A stretch of DNA of 64,000 nt from Panopea generosa (taxonomy: Eukaryota; Mollusca; Bivalvia; Adapedonta; Hiatellidae), in the NCBI GenBank assembly GCA_029582155.1, contig CM055908.1:24552757-24616756 (forward strand), written 5' to 3'. The position numbers and the translations under genes are program-made. The notes beneath the pieces are model-generated. The model did not search any database, was not told the origin of the DNA, and saw only the letters and a list, made by a program, of their open reading frames with translations. Shown one piece after another: positions 23,472 through 37,400 of the stretch (its first letter is position 1; every line of letters begins with the position of its first letter).

Positions 23472-26089
23472 CTTAAACTACAAATCACTCTATAAAAGGT
23501 ATTACACCTTTATGGATTCTTTAGAGATAGTAGTGAATAAAGTTTCAAATGCCTTATTGTTCAGTGTTTCCCCGGCTCTATAGTTTTCCTTTCCCACTAA
23601 ATAATGATGAAGTTTGTACACACACTGTGAATGAATGAAATGCTGACAGGGACCTCGTCCTCTTTTTATCAAGTTGATATGAAACGGTATGCATATGAGA
23701 AGTATTTTCCAGTTCCAAAATCCAACCAAATTCACACTCAAATCAGTTTGTCAATTGCTAATCACAGGACATATGTATCAACTGCTTCCTATCACGAGCA
23801 TTCATATACATTTAGTGACAGACCATATCTGTGCTTGTTAAAAACACATATTCTAGATATTATTGTACAGACTGGCCAGAAGTTTTTTCTTGTTGTCATC
23901 AACCCCAAGAATTGCGTTCCGGAAGTTTGGAGCTTCACATGGCTTTCTATATGTATCCCACTTCCTATCGTAGATCATGCTAAAGACTAACATGCACATA
24001 CTCATCCCTACCAATCTGCTAACATCAGAGAGTGCTCTTCTTATACTTAGTTTTAACACATTTTAACCAACATTTTGGGATGCCTGGCAGGTTGTGGACT
24101 ATACTTATATTGTGTCACGGAGAAATAACATATTGTGTGTTCTCAGTTATACACTGCGTTAATTTTGAAGGACAGATTTGATCCAATGCACATATTTCAC
24201 TTAGTGGAGAGGAACTGGTGTTTTTTTCTGCCTTTCGCACAAAACTTGACAAGCCAGGTAGTAGTGCCTTGGATATCATTGGCCGCTCATTCAAGATTTC
24301 GAATCCAAACTCGATCTTCTGGTCTCTCAAAAACAACTCTGGTTCTACCTAATAAAGGCACCCCAGAGTGATATACATAAATTCTGATCTTACTTCGTAG
24401 TCTAGCTTTATATATTGTTATAAACTAAAGCAATATCATTGCCTGTGCCATATACCAACATATCTCCAGAGTTTTTTTAAATGGATTAACCATTGCTTCC
24501 ATAGTCACATAGAGGTCATTAACTTCGGGCCTTAATTTAACACATTTGACCTGTTTGTGTTGTTGAATATTTGCTCCTTTTCTCTATGTATTTTTTTTAT
24601 TTATTTTCCAGTGTCGTCTAAAATGCATTAACTGCTTTCCCCATCTCCCGAATACCACCACCCATATGAAAAGTTAGGTCAACATCCCTCCATCTCATTT
24701 TACAAGCTTGTTATTTTATTTATGTGTTTGGTCTGTTGGTACTCAAGAAAATAAAGGTGTGTTAATAGCTCACTAAAATGTTACCATTTGCAAACTGTTT
24801 TGCTATCTCGTCCACCAAATCATGTCATAAATTCCAACAACAAACCAGAGTAGAGTTCAACAAGAGTCTTTTGTCAAGCTGAAGTTGCATTCTTACAGCG
24901 ACCTGACGAATCTTCAAGGTAACAGATCAGTTAAAAATTCTGCGGTTATGCAAACAACAAGAAAATTGTTTAGTGCTGCCATCATCTGTATTTTGGTTTC
25001 TTAATCCAAAATCATTTTACATAAGTATGTGAAATGCGCAAGCAGTCACCTGATAGGCGAAAAGCGTACTTTTATGTGGATGGCCTTATGGAATGATCTG
25101 ATCTCTGATACATTATCTGTCTTTCCCAGAGTAATAATGCAATGTGACGATTTTCAAACAATACTGACTACAAGTATCTTCGAATGTACCTTGTCATTTT
25201 TATTGAATCTATTGGAGGCTAGTAACAAGCAATAAAGGTAGTTTGCTCGGGATTGAAAAGGTTGCCTTGTGATGTTTACTGACTGACGAACAGACTGAAC
25301 AGATTGAGGTAAAAGGGTGCATTTGCCAATGATTGAATATGTAGCTGATTCATCCAATATACTGGCGTGATTTTGAATTCTAAATGTATAAAATAATGAA
25401 TACGCAACAACTTGAAACTGGTAGTTTTGAGACACCAATCACAATTAACATCAACCCCTTAACTTATATATGTATATACACATGTGTCTGTTGTATTTAT
25501 ATTTTGAGTTTTTATACTTGTATTGCATAGGTATTATATGAATCAGTACAGCAAAGCAGTAAAACAATAAAAACATAACCGGCATTATAAGTATTTTTTA
25601 CAATATAAACCAATATAAATGATATACAATATATATATATATTTTCATACCACTCACTTAAATACTATCACATCTTACATATTTTTTTATTTAATTATGA
25701 ACCTTTACCACATTTCGTTAATATTACAGGGTTCAAGTACGTTAAATAATGCAAATACAAGGTCACATCAGTATTTATATACATTTAATATTGATTTACC
25801 CCACCCACTGTATTTTGCATATATGATACAATATTTTGCTCTATATCATTAGAAACTTGATGTTTTATATGTTTATAAAGTGTGTAACTGTTATTTTGTA
25901 AAGTATCTATGAAAAATTTAGGCAAAATTATAATAGAATATTTAAATTATAGAATTTTTGCCATTTTTTAAGATTTTAAATCTATATTTTGCATATTTTT
26001 ATACTTAAAAATATTCTTTCGCAATCAAAGCATTAAAATCAACAAATATAGATATGTTTTTATACTATTAGTCATAAAAAGCTATCAAA
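23472..26089. other. no recognised gene
   Basis: Slightly GC-richer open stretches lie at 23631-23990 (plus), 24115-24336 (minus) and 25029-25235 (plus). None shows a known motif or good splice partners. These may be decayed repeat or retroelement sequence. (TA)n tracts occur near 25630. Confidence 0.4.
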
Positions 26090-26119
26090 TATCATTTACT
26101 ACTGTAAATATAAAGACAA

Positions 26120-26440
26120 ATATGGATTTTGTTAAATTTGGCGACCATTTTGGCCCTCACCTTGGATTTTCCGCCATTTTGAAAGTGGATTTCGGTGCTA
26201 AAATAATCAGTCAACCTTGTTCTATGTTTGTGCCAAGTTTGGTGCTTTTCTCAAAAATGGCACAATTTTTTCACGAAATGGCTCCACTAATATCCTAAAA
26301 GGTTGTCTGTTAAAAAAACTCTACACCATGGCGTCGCCTTTCATATCCTGTATAATCTAAACATGAAACAAAGCGAATGTCATGGAACTTACGCTACAGT
26401 TTCCAAATAGGAAATGCGCTTTTCCTAAAAAAATGTTATC
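26120..26440. repeat. interspersed repeat R1-related segment
   Basis: Contains the mirror-like GGCGACCATTTTGGCCCTCA and CCGCCATTTTGAAAG, then GTGCCAAGTTTGGTGCTTTT, then CTCTACACCATGGCGTCGCC, which matches 22890-22985. It reads as an old dispersed repeat. Confidence 0.45.
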
Positions 26441-28874
26441 AATTATCAACATAGAAAATAAATTCCTTTAATACAAATATTCTTTAATTATACAAATTAA
26501 ACAGTTCGTTACGATTTCGTAAATCCAAGTAATTTGCATGTTCGCCTCTGTGAAAGTATACTAGTATTATGTGATTTATAAACTGCGCATGCTTTATCAT
26601 CATATTAATTAACAAAAAGTTGCCATTTAGTTTTCTATTTGCTCTTTTCGCTAATTAGCATCCTTTTGATGTAAAGCATGTGTCTTTTCCAATAATGACA
26701 ATAAGATACGCGTGAAAACATGCAAAACATATAATGATGAGACATGCACTGAAAACTAGAGACACATTATACGGTCGGCCAACTGTTGAAAAAGAAAATC
26801 AACCCTATTTCGCTTTTTACAGCTGTCTTGGAAGCATTCATCTTGTAGGCAATACTAGCCATTGCATGGGAACTTTAATTACAATATTGTGGGTATATAC
26901 GATATATTTGATATCATGAAACTGTGTATAGACACCTGATATGTTTTTTCGTTTAAAGGAATCAGTTCAATTTTAGTTTTAAAAAAACGTAAACGGTCCA
27001 TTGTTATATAACCCTTAATACAGCATTAACCATTTCACAAATCGAGTTGTTTGTTTATATTTAGCTCTACTATTGTAGCTTTACTCCTATTTGTATAAAT
27101 GACACGGTCGGAATTAACCTGACTGTTACGGTGGTGCGATTTACAGGCATCCTACAGTACTTGACCATTGTTACTTAAACTCGTTATCAATATTTTTTTT
27201 CGTAGCAAACTGTATGTAACCTATTAATAGTCGGCCATCATGCTTAAACGGTCGATGCGCCGGATACGTGTCTCCATGTCTTCGTCCCGTCGAACATAAT
27301 TTATTATTTAATATTTGCTGTGGCATCCGTGATTTACACTCACTTTTTAATGCTGTATCGGCGGATAATGGAATGTGCTTGAGCACGTGCGTATTAACCG
27401 AGGTTTAAACTCTCTATTTGTAGCGTTTCTATCGACCGTTTCCAGGCGATAAGCAATGTTGTTACTTTAGCATGTTATTGATACAATGATTCTGTAACGT
27501 GTCTGTATGTATCTAGTGTATTAGTGGTAATGTCATTTAAATGCAACTTTTACTGCTGCACATATAATTGCTTATTTATTATGATTATAAGTGCAACTTT
27601 TGAAAATTCATCGGCTTTAACATACACAGTTCTTGTCCCACCAGGCAAGTCAAATATGTATCCAATATCTTATAGCTATTCACTACCACAGAAGTGAAGG
27701 TTAGTTACAACCTATTGCTAAAGTTTTTACATGAAATAAAACGGTTTTAATAGTTTAAAGTCACATGGTACCATATTCGGTTGACAGATATAGACAGACT
27801 TGACCAAATGTGGACCTAGATTATATAAACATATACTTTTTAAAATGAAAGATTAAGTTCAACTGAAACACTTTGTCTTCTTTGAGATGACAAACTTCGG
27901 AGTAAATAACAAGTTAAAGGGCCTTAACTCAAACAATTATTATCAAATACTTAATGACTACCTCATATAGGTATGTGTATACTAAATGACCACCTCGGAA
28001 AATAATGTGTATGCTAAATGACTATCTCGTAATCAATTTGGGTGGATAGGGGGCGTCCAGGGTCGATTGACCTGAATATTTAAATCTTATATTTACCGTT
28101 GCGTCAATGTGTTTGACTCTAGCGTGGCTAAAATACTTTATGAAAGAATGTTAAGCAATTGTGTGCGAAAGCACAGCGGCGGTGAACATTCAAACTGGTT
28201 ATTTAATTACTGAGTTTTTGTAAGGATTTCTAGATTTCTGTAATTATTGAGGGTCTGGTAAACGTCAGTATCAATGATGGAATGAAACATGAATACACAA
28301 GTTTGGATGCCAAGCTCTTTGTCCTAATACTTCAGCCATTTCACAAACAAACGTACAATAAAAATAGGCCGTAAACGTAAAGTAAGTATTGTTCATAATA
28401 TTCTATATATTACTCTAAATCAAACCAAAATTGATTAAACATTTCAAAAAATGGTAACTTTTCTGAAAATACAATCGCAAATTCATGTGGATGACTATGA
28501 AAAATATTATGCATAATAGTTATTTTACATTTACGACTGTTTTTTATCTTAAGTTTTTTATGTGAAATGTTTCCAAGATGACTCGATCTGGACACAAGAT
28601 AAACACGACACACTCCAGTAACCATAAGTCAATTTAGGTTTAACTGTCATAAAGGTTATTGACTTGATGATTAATTAGATGGGCAGTAAATTACTAATTA
28701 ATGTCACTAACGTTTTTAATACTGTTTTATTGATATAGGTTCGTTATCGTTTATGATTAATGTTCATGTTAAACATTTTGGTGTTGCCTATATTATGTGA
28801 CAAATGGGTTGGGCAACAATTAAGTACACGTGTTTGAATAAAAAAAACTTATAGCGAGAGGTATAAACTATCAT
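26441..28874. other. no recognised gene
   Basis: Unique AT-rich sequence. A weak tandem (CTAAATGACYAYCTCG, about three times) lies at 27950-28031. Nothing else can be supported. Confidence 0.4.
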
Positions 28875-28884
28875 TCAATTATAG

Positions 28885-29073
28885 GGCGGGCTGAAGTTAG
28901 TTTGATATTTGTTTTTCGCTATTCGAAATTCAAATTGAATCTCGAATAACAAATACATTGATATTCGATATTCAAACTTTTTTAATGAATGTCGGATATC
29001 AATGTATTTGTTATTCGAGATTCAATTTGAATATCGAATAGTGAAAACGAATATCAAACTAACTTCTAGTTCA
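28885..29073. mobile_element. palindromic MITE with 10-bp target duplication
   Basis: Two arms of about 80 bp (GAAGTTAGTTTGATATTTGT, then CGAAATTCAAATTGAATCTCG, then AACAAATACATTGATAT) fold back around 28975-28987. TCAATTATAG flanks it at 28875-28884 and 29074-29083. A 9-10-bp duplication on a palindromic element suggests a Mutator-like origin. Confidence 0.8.
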
Positions 29074-29555
29074 TCAATTATAGAGATCATTGTAAATGAT
29101 GAGCAACGTGAATGACAATATGAAATAACGTGTACTATATACTTGTAATTGATGGCATTTGAACGACTTTATATCGAACACTATAGATGCATGAAGGAAC
29201 ATACTGATCTATCTTTGCTGATCTATATTCCATCGTGTTGATTTATTGTTTTTTAAAAAAATAGAAATTGAAAAATAATACTGACCAATTGTTAAATAAT
29301 GGTGCGAATTTTTTGGTTTAAATGTATCTTTGGTATTTGACACCGAAGCAATATACATTTTACCAAGGACTAGTATACTTATATACTTCCTGGATTTTAC
29401 CAAGTTTATGCTTTATAACTCATTTTGTATTTTTGTCCCTGTATTATAGAAATCGTGAAATACATTGAACAATAAAGTAATACACGTACTGCAATAATTT
29501 CTACAGTCTGACTAAACTAAAACACACATTATTGTGCTTGATTGAATAATACAGT

Positions 29556-29852
29556 TTCATTCATTCATTCATTCATACATTCATTCATTCATTCATTCAT
29601 TCATTCATTCATTCATTCATTCATAAATGTATTCATTCATTCATTCGTTCAATCATAAATTCAATCATTCATTCGTTCAATTAATTAATTAATTAACTAA
29701 ATCATTCCTTCATTCATTTGTTCAATCATAAATTCATTCATTCATTCATTTATTCATGCGTTCAATCATAAATTCATTCATTCATTCGTTCAATCATAAA
29801 TTCATTCATTCAATTATTCATTCATTTATTCATTCATGTATTCATTTATTCA
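29556..29852. repeat. ATTC microsatellite, about 300 bp
   Basis: CATT/ATTC tetranucleotide repeat, pure at first and then interrupted by GTTCAATCATAAATTC variants that themselves repeat. Confidence 0.95.
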
Positions 29853-30058
29853 TAATTGATAATTTTTTCATGTGATTTTGGTATAATAGACAAATAACTG
29901 TGAATAAATTGTTTTATAATGTGTTATCGCCCTTCAACTACCGCAATGCAAATCAAATATTATATACATAAAAAGCAAGGTATGACCGTTAAATAGAGGC
30001 TAGCATCACGTGTAACATACATGATTGCACAAGTTTAAAGAAAATCTGAGGTAGAGTT

Positions 30059-30128
30059 CTTCGTGGCCGAATGCTCTAAGACGCTGTCGTCTAGTGACCA
30101 CTTACCCCTCACCGATCTACATGAGAAA
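30059..30128 (+). repeat. SINE-A head only
   Basis: TTCGTGGCCGAATGCTCTAA, then GACGCTGTCGTC and CTTACCCCTCACCGAT, match the tRNA-like head of SINE-A in plus orientation. The body is missing. Confidence 0.6.
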
Positions 30129-30550
30129 GTTTACCAGTAGCTTGCTGATGGTCGTTTTACTAGTATTCATTGTGACATAAAAACTGGATATGCCATAGTT
30201 TTTAACATGGCTGTCACCTATTGAAAATGGCGGCAAACAACATTAAACTAAAAACATTGTATTGTTATTACTACATGTATATGGTCTCGATGTCGAGAGG
30301 TATCCATTGTATGTGAGAAAGACCAGGAAACAGTTCATGTTATAAAATAATTATTGGAATGAATATACGTAAACATAGGTTGAGTTGGTAAATGGTGTTA
30401 AAATAAACAGACATACTTCAGAATATTTCGTATTTTTCCATTGATACTAAACTTGAGCATTTTTATAAATTATACCAATAAATCAAATTTAACTTCCTAT
30501 TGGAAGATTATCCTAGACAGCATTTAAAAAATTATTGATACACAAGTAAT

Positions 30551-30796
30551 CTGGACTGCGTTTCACAAAAAAAAACTTACGATAAAAATCGCCGTTAGTC
30601 AATTTGACTATTACATCTTGTTTGTTTAAATTTTGATCGACATTTAAAATTATTATATTTCTAGAAAATATTTCATTTCCTCCGTGGTTTTAGCAATTTT
30701 GGATTCATTTTGATGACTATCAAAAATACTATGAATAAGTGTTGGTTTACGTTTACGACGATTTTTGTCGTAAGGTTTTTGTGAAACGCACCCCAG
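30551..30796. mobile_element. MITE with TTTCACAAAAA termini
   Basis: Inverted ends CTGGACTGCGTTTCACAAAA...ACTTACGATAAAAATCG and CGATTTTTGTCGTAAGG...GTGAAACGCACCCCAG are about 40 bp each. The centre has no coding content. Confidence 0.8.
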
Positions 30797-30935
30797 GGCC
30801 CGGTTTCTCGAAAATACTTAAGTCTGCTATTTTATTTAAATTCAAATAGTGTGCTCAATTTAAGTATAAAATTGAGCACACTATCGAGTTTAAGTAAAAT
30901 AAGAAACTTAAGAATTTTTGTGAAACCGGGGCCAG
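30796..30935. mobile_element. MITE with GGCCCGGTTTC termini, abutting the previous one
   Basis: Inverted ends GGGCCCGGTTTCTCGAAAAT with CTTAAG and CTTAAGAATTTTTGTGAAAC with CGGGGCC. The inner palindrome is TAGTGTGCTCAATTT. It starts exactly where the 30551 element ends. CCAG occurs on both sides. Confidence 0.8.
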
Positions 30936-31044
30936 GCTGTTGTTTTCTTCTCTTTTTTTTTTTGTTCTTTTTCATCAAAGATTAAGTCCCCGGTAATCGA
31001 CAAAGTCGTGAGTTTTCTTTAACTATTTATAATGACAATAGCCT

Positions 31045-31050
31045 TTTAAT
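31045..31050 (-). promoter_or_regulatory. candidate poly(A) signal ATTAAA for METTL24-like gene
   Basis: On the minus strand ATTAAA lies about 49 bases after the stop codon. No AATAAA was seen nearer. The short implied 3'UTR is plausible but unproven. Confidence 0.35.
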
Positions 31051-31098
31051 GGCACATATATTCGAATGTCCTGATTTCTCAGTAGTGTAGATACACGA

Positions 31099-31422
31099 CT
31101 ACGTAGCTACTCTCATCAGATGGACTTCATGGCAACCTGTCCGCTGTATACCAAATTCGTCATCATAAACACAACAATTGGCTGGAAAACGTTTAAAGTA
31201 AAAAATTCTAAACCCTTCATCGTATAACTGCCTAAAGGTGCTGAGATGTTCGCGGTAGTCGTGTTTGTTCCTGCCGTCTATGTTCCACGGTGGAAGGTCC
31301 ACCCAGCTGTGGAACTCTACTATCAGCTGTTTCACGTCCTTCAGGACCCCGCTGGAAATCATTTCTGGAATAGCTGGCCATTCACCGGCTTCTATGTCGA
31401 TCTTCATAATCTGTATTTTTTT
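31099..31422 (-). CDS. METTL24-like: METTL24-like last exon (MKIDIEAGEW to stop)
   Basis: The acceptor chosen is CCCATTCCAG, which gives ELGHAN-KKIQIMKIDIEAGEW with family-like spacing. An alternative CAG 24 bases upstream would insert KHVVPFQK-type residues. The exon codes 107 residues: the acidic motif, the LIVEFHSW strand, a linker rich in charged residues, a cysteine pair (NCC), and the end at HEVHLMRVAT. Confidence 0.92.
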   Translation of the reverse strand, partial: KKIQIMKIDIEAGEWPAIPEMISSGVLKDVKQLIVEFHSWVDLPPWNIDGRNKHDYREHLSTFRQLYDEGFRIFYFKRFPANCCVYDDEFGIQRTGCHEVHLMRVAT

Positions 31423-34400
31423 CTGGAATGGGACGACATGCTTCTGGGTTAAACATTTTTTAGTTTATCGTATTTTAGCTCGATTACGAAGTTAGCTAAG
31501 CGTTCTCTAGACCATTGCCTGGGTAGAACCAGTACTGAGTTTAGGTTTTAAACGGCCATCGGGTCGAGCTGGGGATGGAACCCGCAACCTCTAGTGTCAG
31601 CGACCAACACTCTATCCACTGCACTACCGCGCTGCTTATACATACACTAACAATTAAAATTCTTGAAACATTATCATAAATCTTTAGTCATTTGTTTACA
31701 AAGATAGCACGTACACATCAAATATATTGAGAAATTGGTGTGATTACTGACACAGCTCTTTGTATTAAATGTTTTTCAAATAGTTTGACGTCACAGTTAT
31801 TCTTGTGACATTTAATTAGATCTATGTTATTGTTTGAATGGTTTCATGAATATATTGACCCTTTGAGCTAAACTTCCGCATGCACTGCAGCACATACTTA
31901 AACGTTCACCTAAAACTGTAGGAACGTTTTAAAGACTGCGGTGGGAGGAGCAACCTGGTGCTGATTCCCTGTAAAAATTATGAGTTGGGGAGGGAGCTCG
32001 GCGCAAATTTTCCAAAACAAATAAATAAACGTATGGGCAAGCAAAACTATCTGCGTTATTGATTATTCGCTATATTTTTATATAATGCATGAAAATAAGG
32101 CATTTGAGCCAATTACTGGGTTTAGGGGGAGACCAAACAACCTCACCGAACTATTTTACTGAGGGAAGTGGGTGGCTTGTGGTTAGTTTGAGAACACGGG
32201 TTGCTGAAATAAACTTTGACACAAAATTTCAACTGATTTTGTGTGAAATCAATTGTCAAACCTAGTGATTCCCGGCTCCTTACGACACCTTTTGCCTGCA
32301 GTTACAAATAATGATTACAACTGGAAAGATCGGACATGGGGTGTACATGTGTTAATAATGAGTGCTAAAAGAACCAGCCATATATGATATAAACTAAGCA
32401 TTTGAAAGAACGCGGAAGGATGTCGAGCCTATAATAAACATAGAAGCAAAAACTCATCTCACTGTATGCACAAGTCATCATAATAATATATAGAAACATA
32501 TTTACATTAGCATGGCCAAGTTCTGTCTTTATTGTTTCAGCAGTTCGCATTTTCCAATTGTCGTTCTTTATATTGTTTGTCGCATCTAGCCCCATGGAAT
32601 GGAAATAAATGTTTTCTGAATGTTGGTGATCCTTCATCCCGTTCCTGAAATGTGATAAACACATACATTTTAAATATATTCCACGTACAAGTTTCCATCG
32701 ATAGTAAAGCAAGTTTTCGTAAGTTTCACGATTTGTGCGTTGTGCGTTCAGGGTGTGAACTAAAGAACTACGGATAAAGTGCTTAGGGACACAACAAATG
32801 GTATTGGTTGTATTGTAACGCACGATCTTTCTATGGAATATATAGTTGTCCAAATGAACCTTCCATGCCACTCCGCAATCTGACCAAGCGCAACACTAGA
32901 TACGTGACATTCGTATTAATTTTCGTTCCTGAATCAATACTATATGAAACAATGGAAAAAAAATTGTCAACAAAATAACCCGGTGTACTTTTTAAATAGT
33001 TAACAGTTTATTACAGATTTACATGAACTATAAGTGTATAAAATACACGTGATGTGTGTTACACTACAACGCAAAACAACAGTTCAGTTTTGAATATGTA
33101 TAGCAAATTAGTTTAAGTCATTATGATGAAAATCATCTTGCAAGAACGGACCTTCTAAAACTTTTCCATATTTAATGTTAAAGGACGAGCAGGCGTGTAG
33201 CGTGGTATACTCGGACACTCTGCTGAGTAGTATTGAAAATCAAAGCCTAGATATTGAAAAGGGTAAAACGTCGTGAAAAGCAATAGAAGTGTAGCAGGAT
33301 AGGAACATAAAAGGAACATAAAAGGTTTGGCATGAACTGTTCCGTGCATATAACAATTTAGTGTTCAATGTGTCTTTTCTGTAAAATATCGACCTAATTT
33401 AGAATGCAGTCCTAGCTGACATTTCCCGATACAGATAAATATATTTTAAAGTAGTGTGTTCTAGCCCATTGAAGCGTAAAATTTGAAAAGTCACCAGAAG
33501 CCATCATTTCTACTCCCATTTCTAAAAATTACCGCGGGGGAAGTTCTCCCGGACGGGGGAAGTTCCCACGGACTCCCACCAGCAGAAGTGGAATCACCTT
33601 CACATACCCTGCCCTGAGTAATTTGCAAGAATATCACGCTACGCCCTTGTCAAACATAAGATACAAGTATCCTACCGAAATTGTCTTAAATTTACATTTG
33701 TAATTTACTCCTCCATTGATCCTATATTAACAAATTGATCGTTCACTGATGCACTTCATTTCCATGGAAGCATGGAAACCTTCGAGGTTCAATTATTTTG
33801 CACGTGTTGTGTATAAATTCGAATCACATGAATGTTCAACAAACTGAACCCCTCATACATGACTTATAAAGATTCAGCCAAAAAAAACAAAAAAAAACTT
33901 TACTCTCTTTCAAGTGTAATATTTTTGTTCAATATGTATAACTCAGATGAACGTGTATGTATAAACAATGTCAGTATTGCGCAAGTCTGTATGGCTAGTT
34001 GCTGCTTGTTTTTTTTTAAACATAAGTGATACTTATCCATCTGTTTTGAATGATTTTCACGTGCCAGCGTCCACCACCAAGTAGGTACACAAATTTTCAT
34101 TATACAAAGACACACTATTGACAAAATAATTGAATACATGGAGAAGAACTTTATAAGATTTTATCATCCGTTCTAATCAATATTTATACTTAAACTGACG
34201 TGTTTGTATGTAAATTTGAATGAATAAATACGTTTATACTAATTGAAAACAAATCATAATTCTGTTTCGCAACGATGCCTCAGCAACAATAACAATCCAA
34301 ATCTTAATTTCAGTTAGGTAAAACGCTACTTCCATTCATGTCCATTGTCTATTTTATCGTTAATTTGCGGGTTCAAAACTACAAACAAAAGATCAATGAA

Positions 34401-37400
34401 CATACATGTACACGTGTATTATAAATGTGTCAAAAGTTGATCCACGGGTACATCCATCCCAATATTATATCGCAGTGTTCCGAACAGAATTTTGAAAATA
34501 ACCAATATGTGGAGAGTAAAGTTTCGTTTTTGCTCAGTATATATTATGAATGCATGGCTCCACTCCTTGTCGTTCTAATAGAATACTAAATAGTAACACA
34601 ATAAAGATTTTGCTCAGTATATAATATGAATGTATGTCTCCCCTCCTTGTCGTTCTAATAGTATACTAAATAGTGACACAATAAAGATTTTGCTCAGTAT
34701 ATAGTATGAATGTATGTCTCCCCTCCTTGTCGTTGTAATAGTATACTAAATAGTAACACAATAAAGATTTTGCTCAGTATATATTATGAATGCATATCTC
34801 CCCTCCTTGTCGTTCTTATAGTATACTAAATAGTAACACAATAAAGATTTTGCTCAGAATATAATATGAATGTATGTCTCCCCTCCTTGTCGTTCTAATA
34901 GTATACTCAACAGCAACACAATAAAGATTTTGCTCAGTATATATTATGAATGCATATCTCCCCTCCTTGTCGTTCTAATATTATACTAAATAGTAACACA
35001 ATAAAGATTTTGCTCATTATATATTATGAATGCATGTCTCCCCTCCTTGTAGTTCTAATATTATACTAAATAGTAACACAATAAAGATTTTGCTCAGTAT
35101 ATATTATGAATGCATGTCTCCCCTCCCTGTAGTTCTAATATTATACTAAATAGTAACACAATAAAGATTTTGCTCAGTATATAATATGAATGTATGTCTC
35201 CCCTCCTTGTCGTTCTAATAGTATACTAAATAGTAACACAATAATGATTTTGCTCAGTATATAATATGAATGTATGTCTCCCCTCCTTGTCGTTCTAATA
35301 GTATACTAAATAGTAACACAATAAAGATTTTGCTCAGTATATATTATGAATGCATATCTCTCCTCCTTGTCGTTCTAATAGTATACTAAATAGTAACACA
35401 TTAAAGATTTTGCTCAGTATATAATATGAATGTATGTCTCCCCTCCTTGTCGTTCTAATAGTATACTCAATAGTAACACAATAAAGATTTTGCTCAGTAT
35501 ATATTATGAATGCATATCTCTCCTCCTTGTCGTTCTAATATTATACTAAATAGTAACACAATAAAGATTTTGCTCAGTATATATTATGAATGCATGTCTC
35601 CCCTCCTTGTAGTTCTAATATTATACTAAATAGTGACACAATAAAGACTTTGCTCAGTATATAATATGAATGTATGTCTCCCCTCCTTGTCGTTCTAATA
35701 GTATACTAAATAGTAACACAATAAAGATTTTGCTCAGTATATATTATGAATGCATATCTCCCCTCCTTGTAGTTCTAATAGTATACTAAACAGTAACACA
35801 CTAAAGATTTTGCTCAGTATATAATATGAATGTATGTCTCCCCTCCTTGTCGTTCTAATAGTATACTAAATAGTAACACAATAAAGATTTTGCTCAGTAT
35901 ATATTATGAATGCATATCTTCCCTCCTTGTCGTTCTAATAGTATACTAAATAGTAACACAATAAAGATTTTGCTCAGTATATATTATGAATGCATATCTC
36001 CCCTCCTTGTAGTTCTAATATTATACTAAATAGTAACACAATAAAGTTTTTGCTCAGTATATATTATGAATGTATATCTCCCCTCCTTGTAGTTCTAATA
36101 GTATACCAAATAGTAACACAATAAAGTTTTTGCTCAGTATATATTATGAATGCATATCTCCCCTCCTTGTAGTTCTAATAGTATACTAAATAGTAACACA
36201 ATAAAGATTTTGCTCAGTATATAATATGAATGTATGTCTCCCCTCCTTGTCGTTCTAATAGTATACTAAATAGTAACACAATTAAGATTTTGCTCAGTAT
36301 ATATTATGAATGCATGTCTCCCCTCCTTGTAGTTCTAATATTATACTAAATAGTGACACAATAAAGTTTTGCTCAGTATATATTATGAATGCATGTCTCC
36401 CCTCCTTGTAGTTCTAATAGTATACTAAATAGTGATACAATAAAGTTTTAGCTCAGTATATATTATGAATGCATGTCTCCCCTCCTTGTAGTTCTAACAG
36501 TATACTAAATAGTGACACAATAAAGATTTTGCTCAGAATACATTATGAATGCTTGTCTCCCCTCCTTGTAGTTCTAATAGTATACTAAATAGTAATACAA
36601 TAAAGTTTTAGCTCAGTATATATTATAGCTCAGTATATATTATGAATGCTTGTCTCCCCTCCTTGTAGTTCTAATAGTATACTAAATAGTGACACAATAA
36701 AGATTTTGCTCAGTATATATTATGGATGCATGTCTCCCCTCCTTGCAGTTCTAATAGTATATTAAATAGAAACGCAATAAAGTTTTTGCTCAGTATATAT
36801 TATGAATGCATGTCTCCCCTCCTTGTAGTTCTAATAGTATACTAGATAGTAACACAATAACGTTTTTGCTCAGTATATATTATGAATGCTTGTCTCCCCT
36901 CCTTGTCGTTCTAATAGTATACCAAATAGTAACACAATAAAGATTTTGCTCAGTATATATTATGAATGCATGTCTCTCCTCCTTGTCGTTCTAGTATTAT
37001 ACTAAATAGTGACACAATAAAGATTTTGCTCAGTATATATTATGAATGCATGTCTCCCCTCCTTGTCGTTCTAGTATTATACTAAATAGTAACACAGTAA
37101 AGATTTTGCTCAGTATATATTATGAATGCATGTCTCCCCTCCTTGTCGTTCTAATAGTATACCAAATAGTTACACAGTAAATATTTTGCTCAGTTTATAT
37201 TATGTATGCATGTCTCCCCTCCTTGTCGTTTTAATATTATACTAAATACTAACAAAGTAAAGATTTTGCTCAGTATATATTATGAATGCTTGTCTCCCCT
37301 CGTTGTCGTTATAATAGTATACCAAATAGTAACACAGTTAATATTTTGCTCAGTATATATTATGTATGCTTGTCTCCCCTCCTTGTAGTTCTAATAGTAT

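Noticed and set aside
32365-32871. 168-codon open frame taken as one gene
   Set aside because: Only 32506-32644 is exon; the rest lacks family similarity, and splice signals bound the exon precisely.
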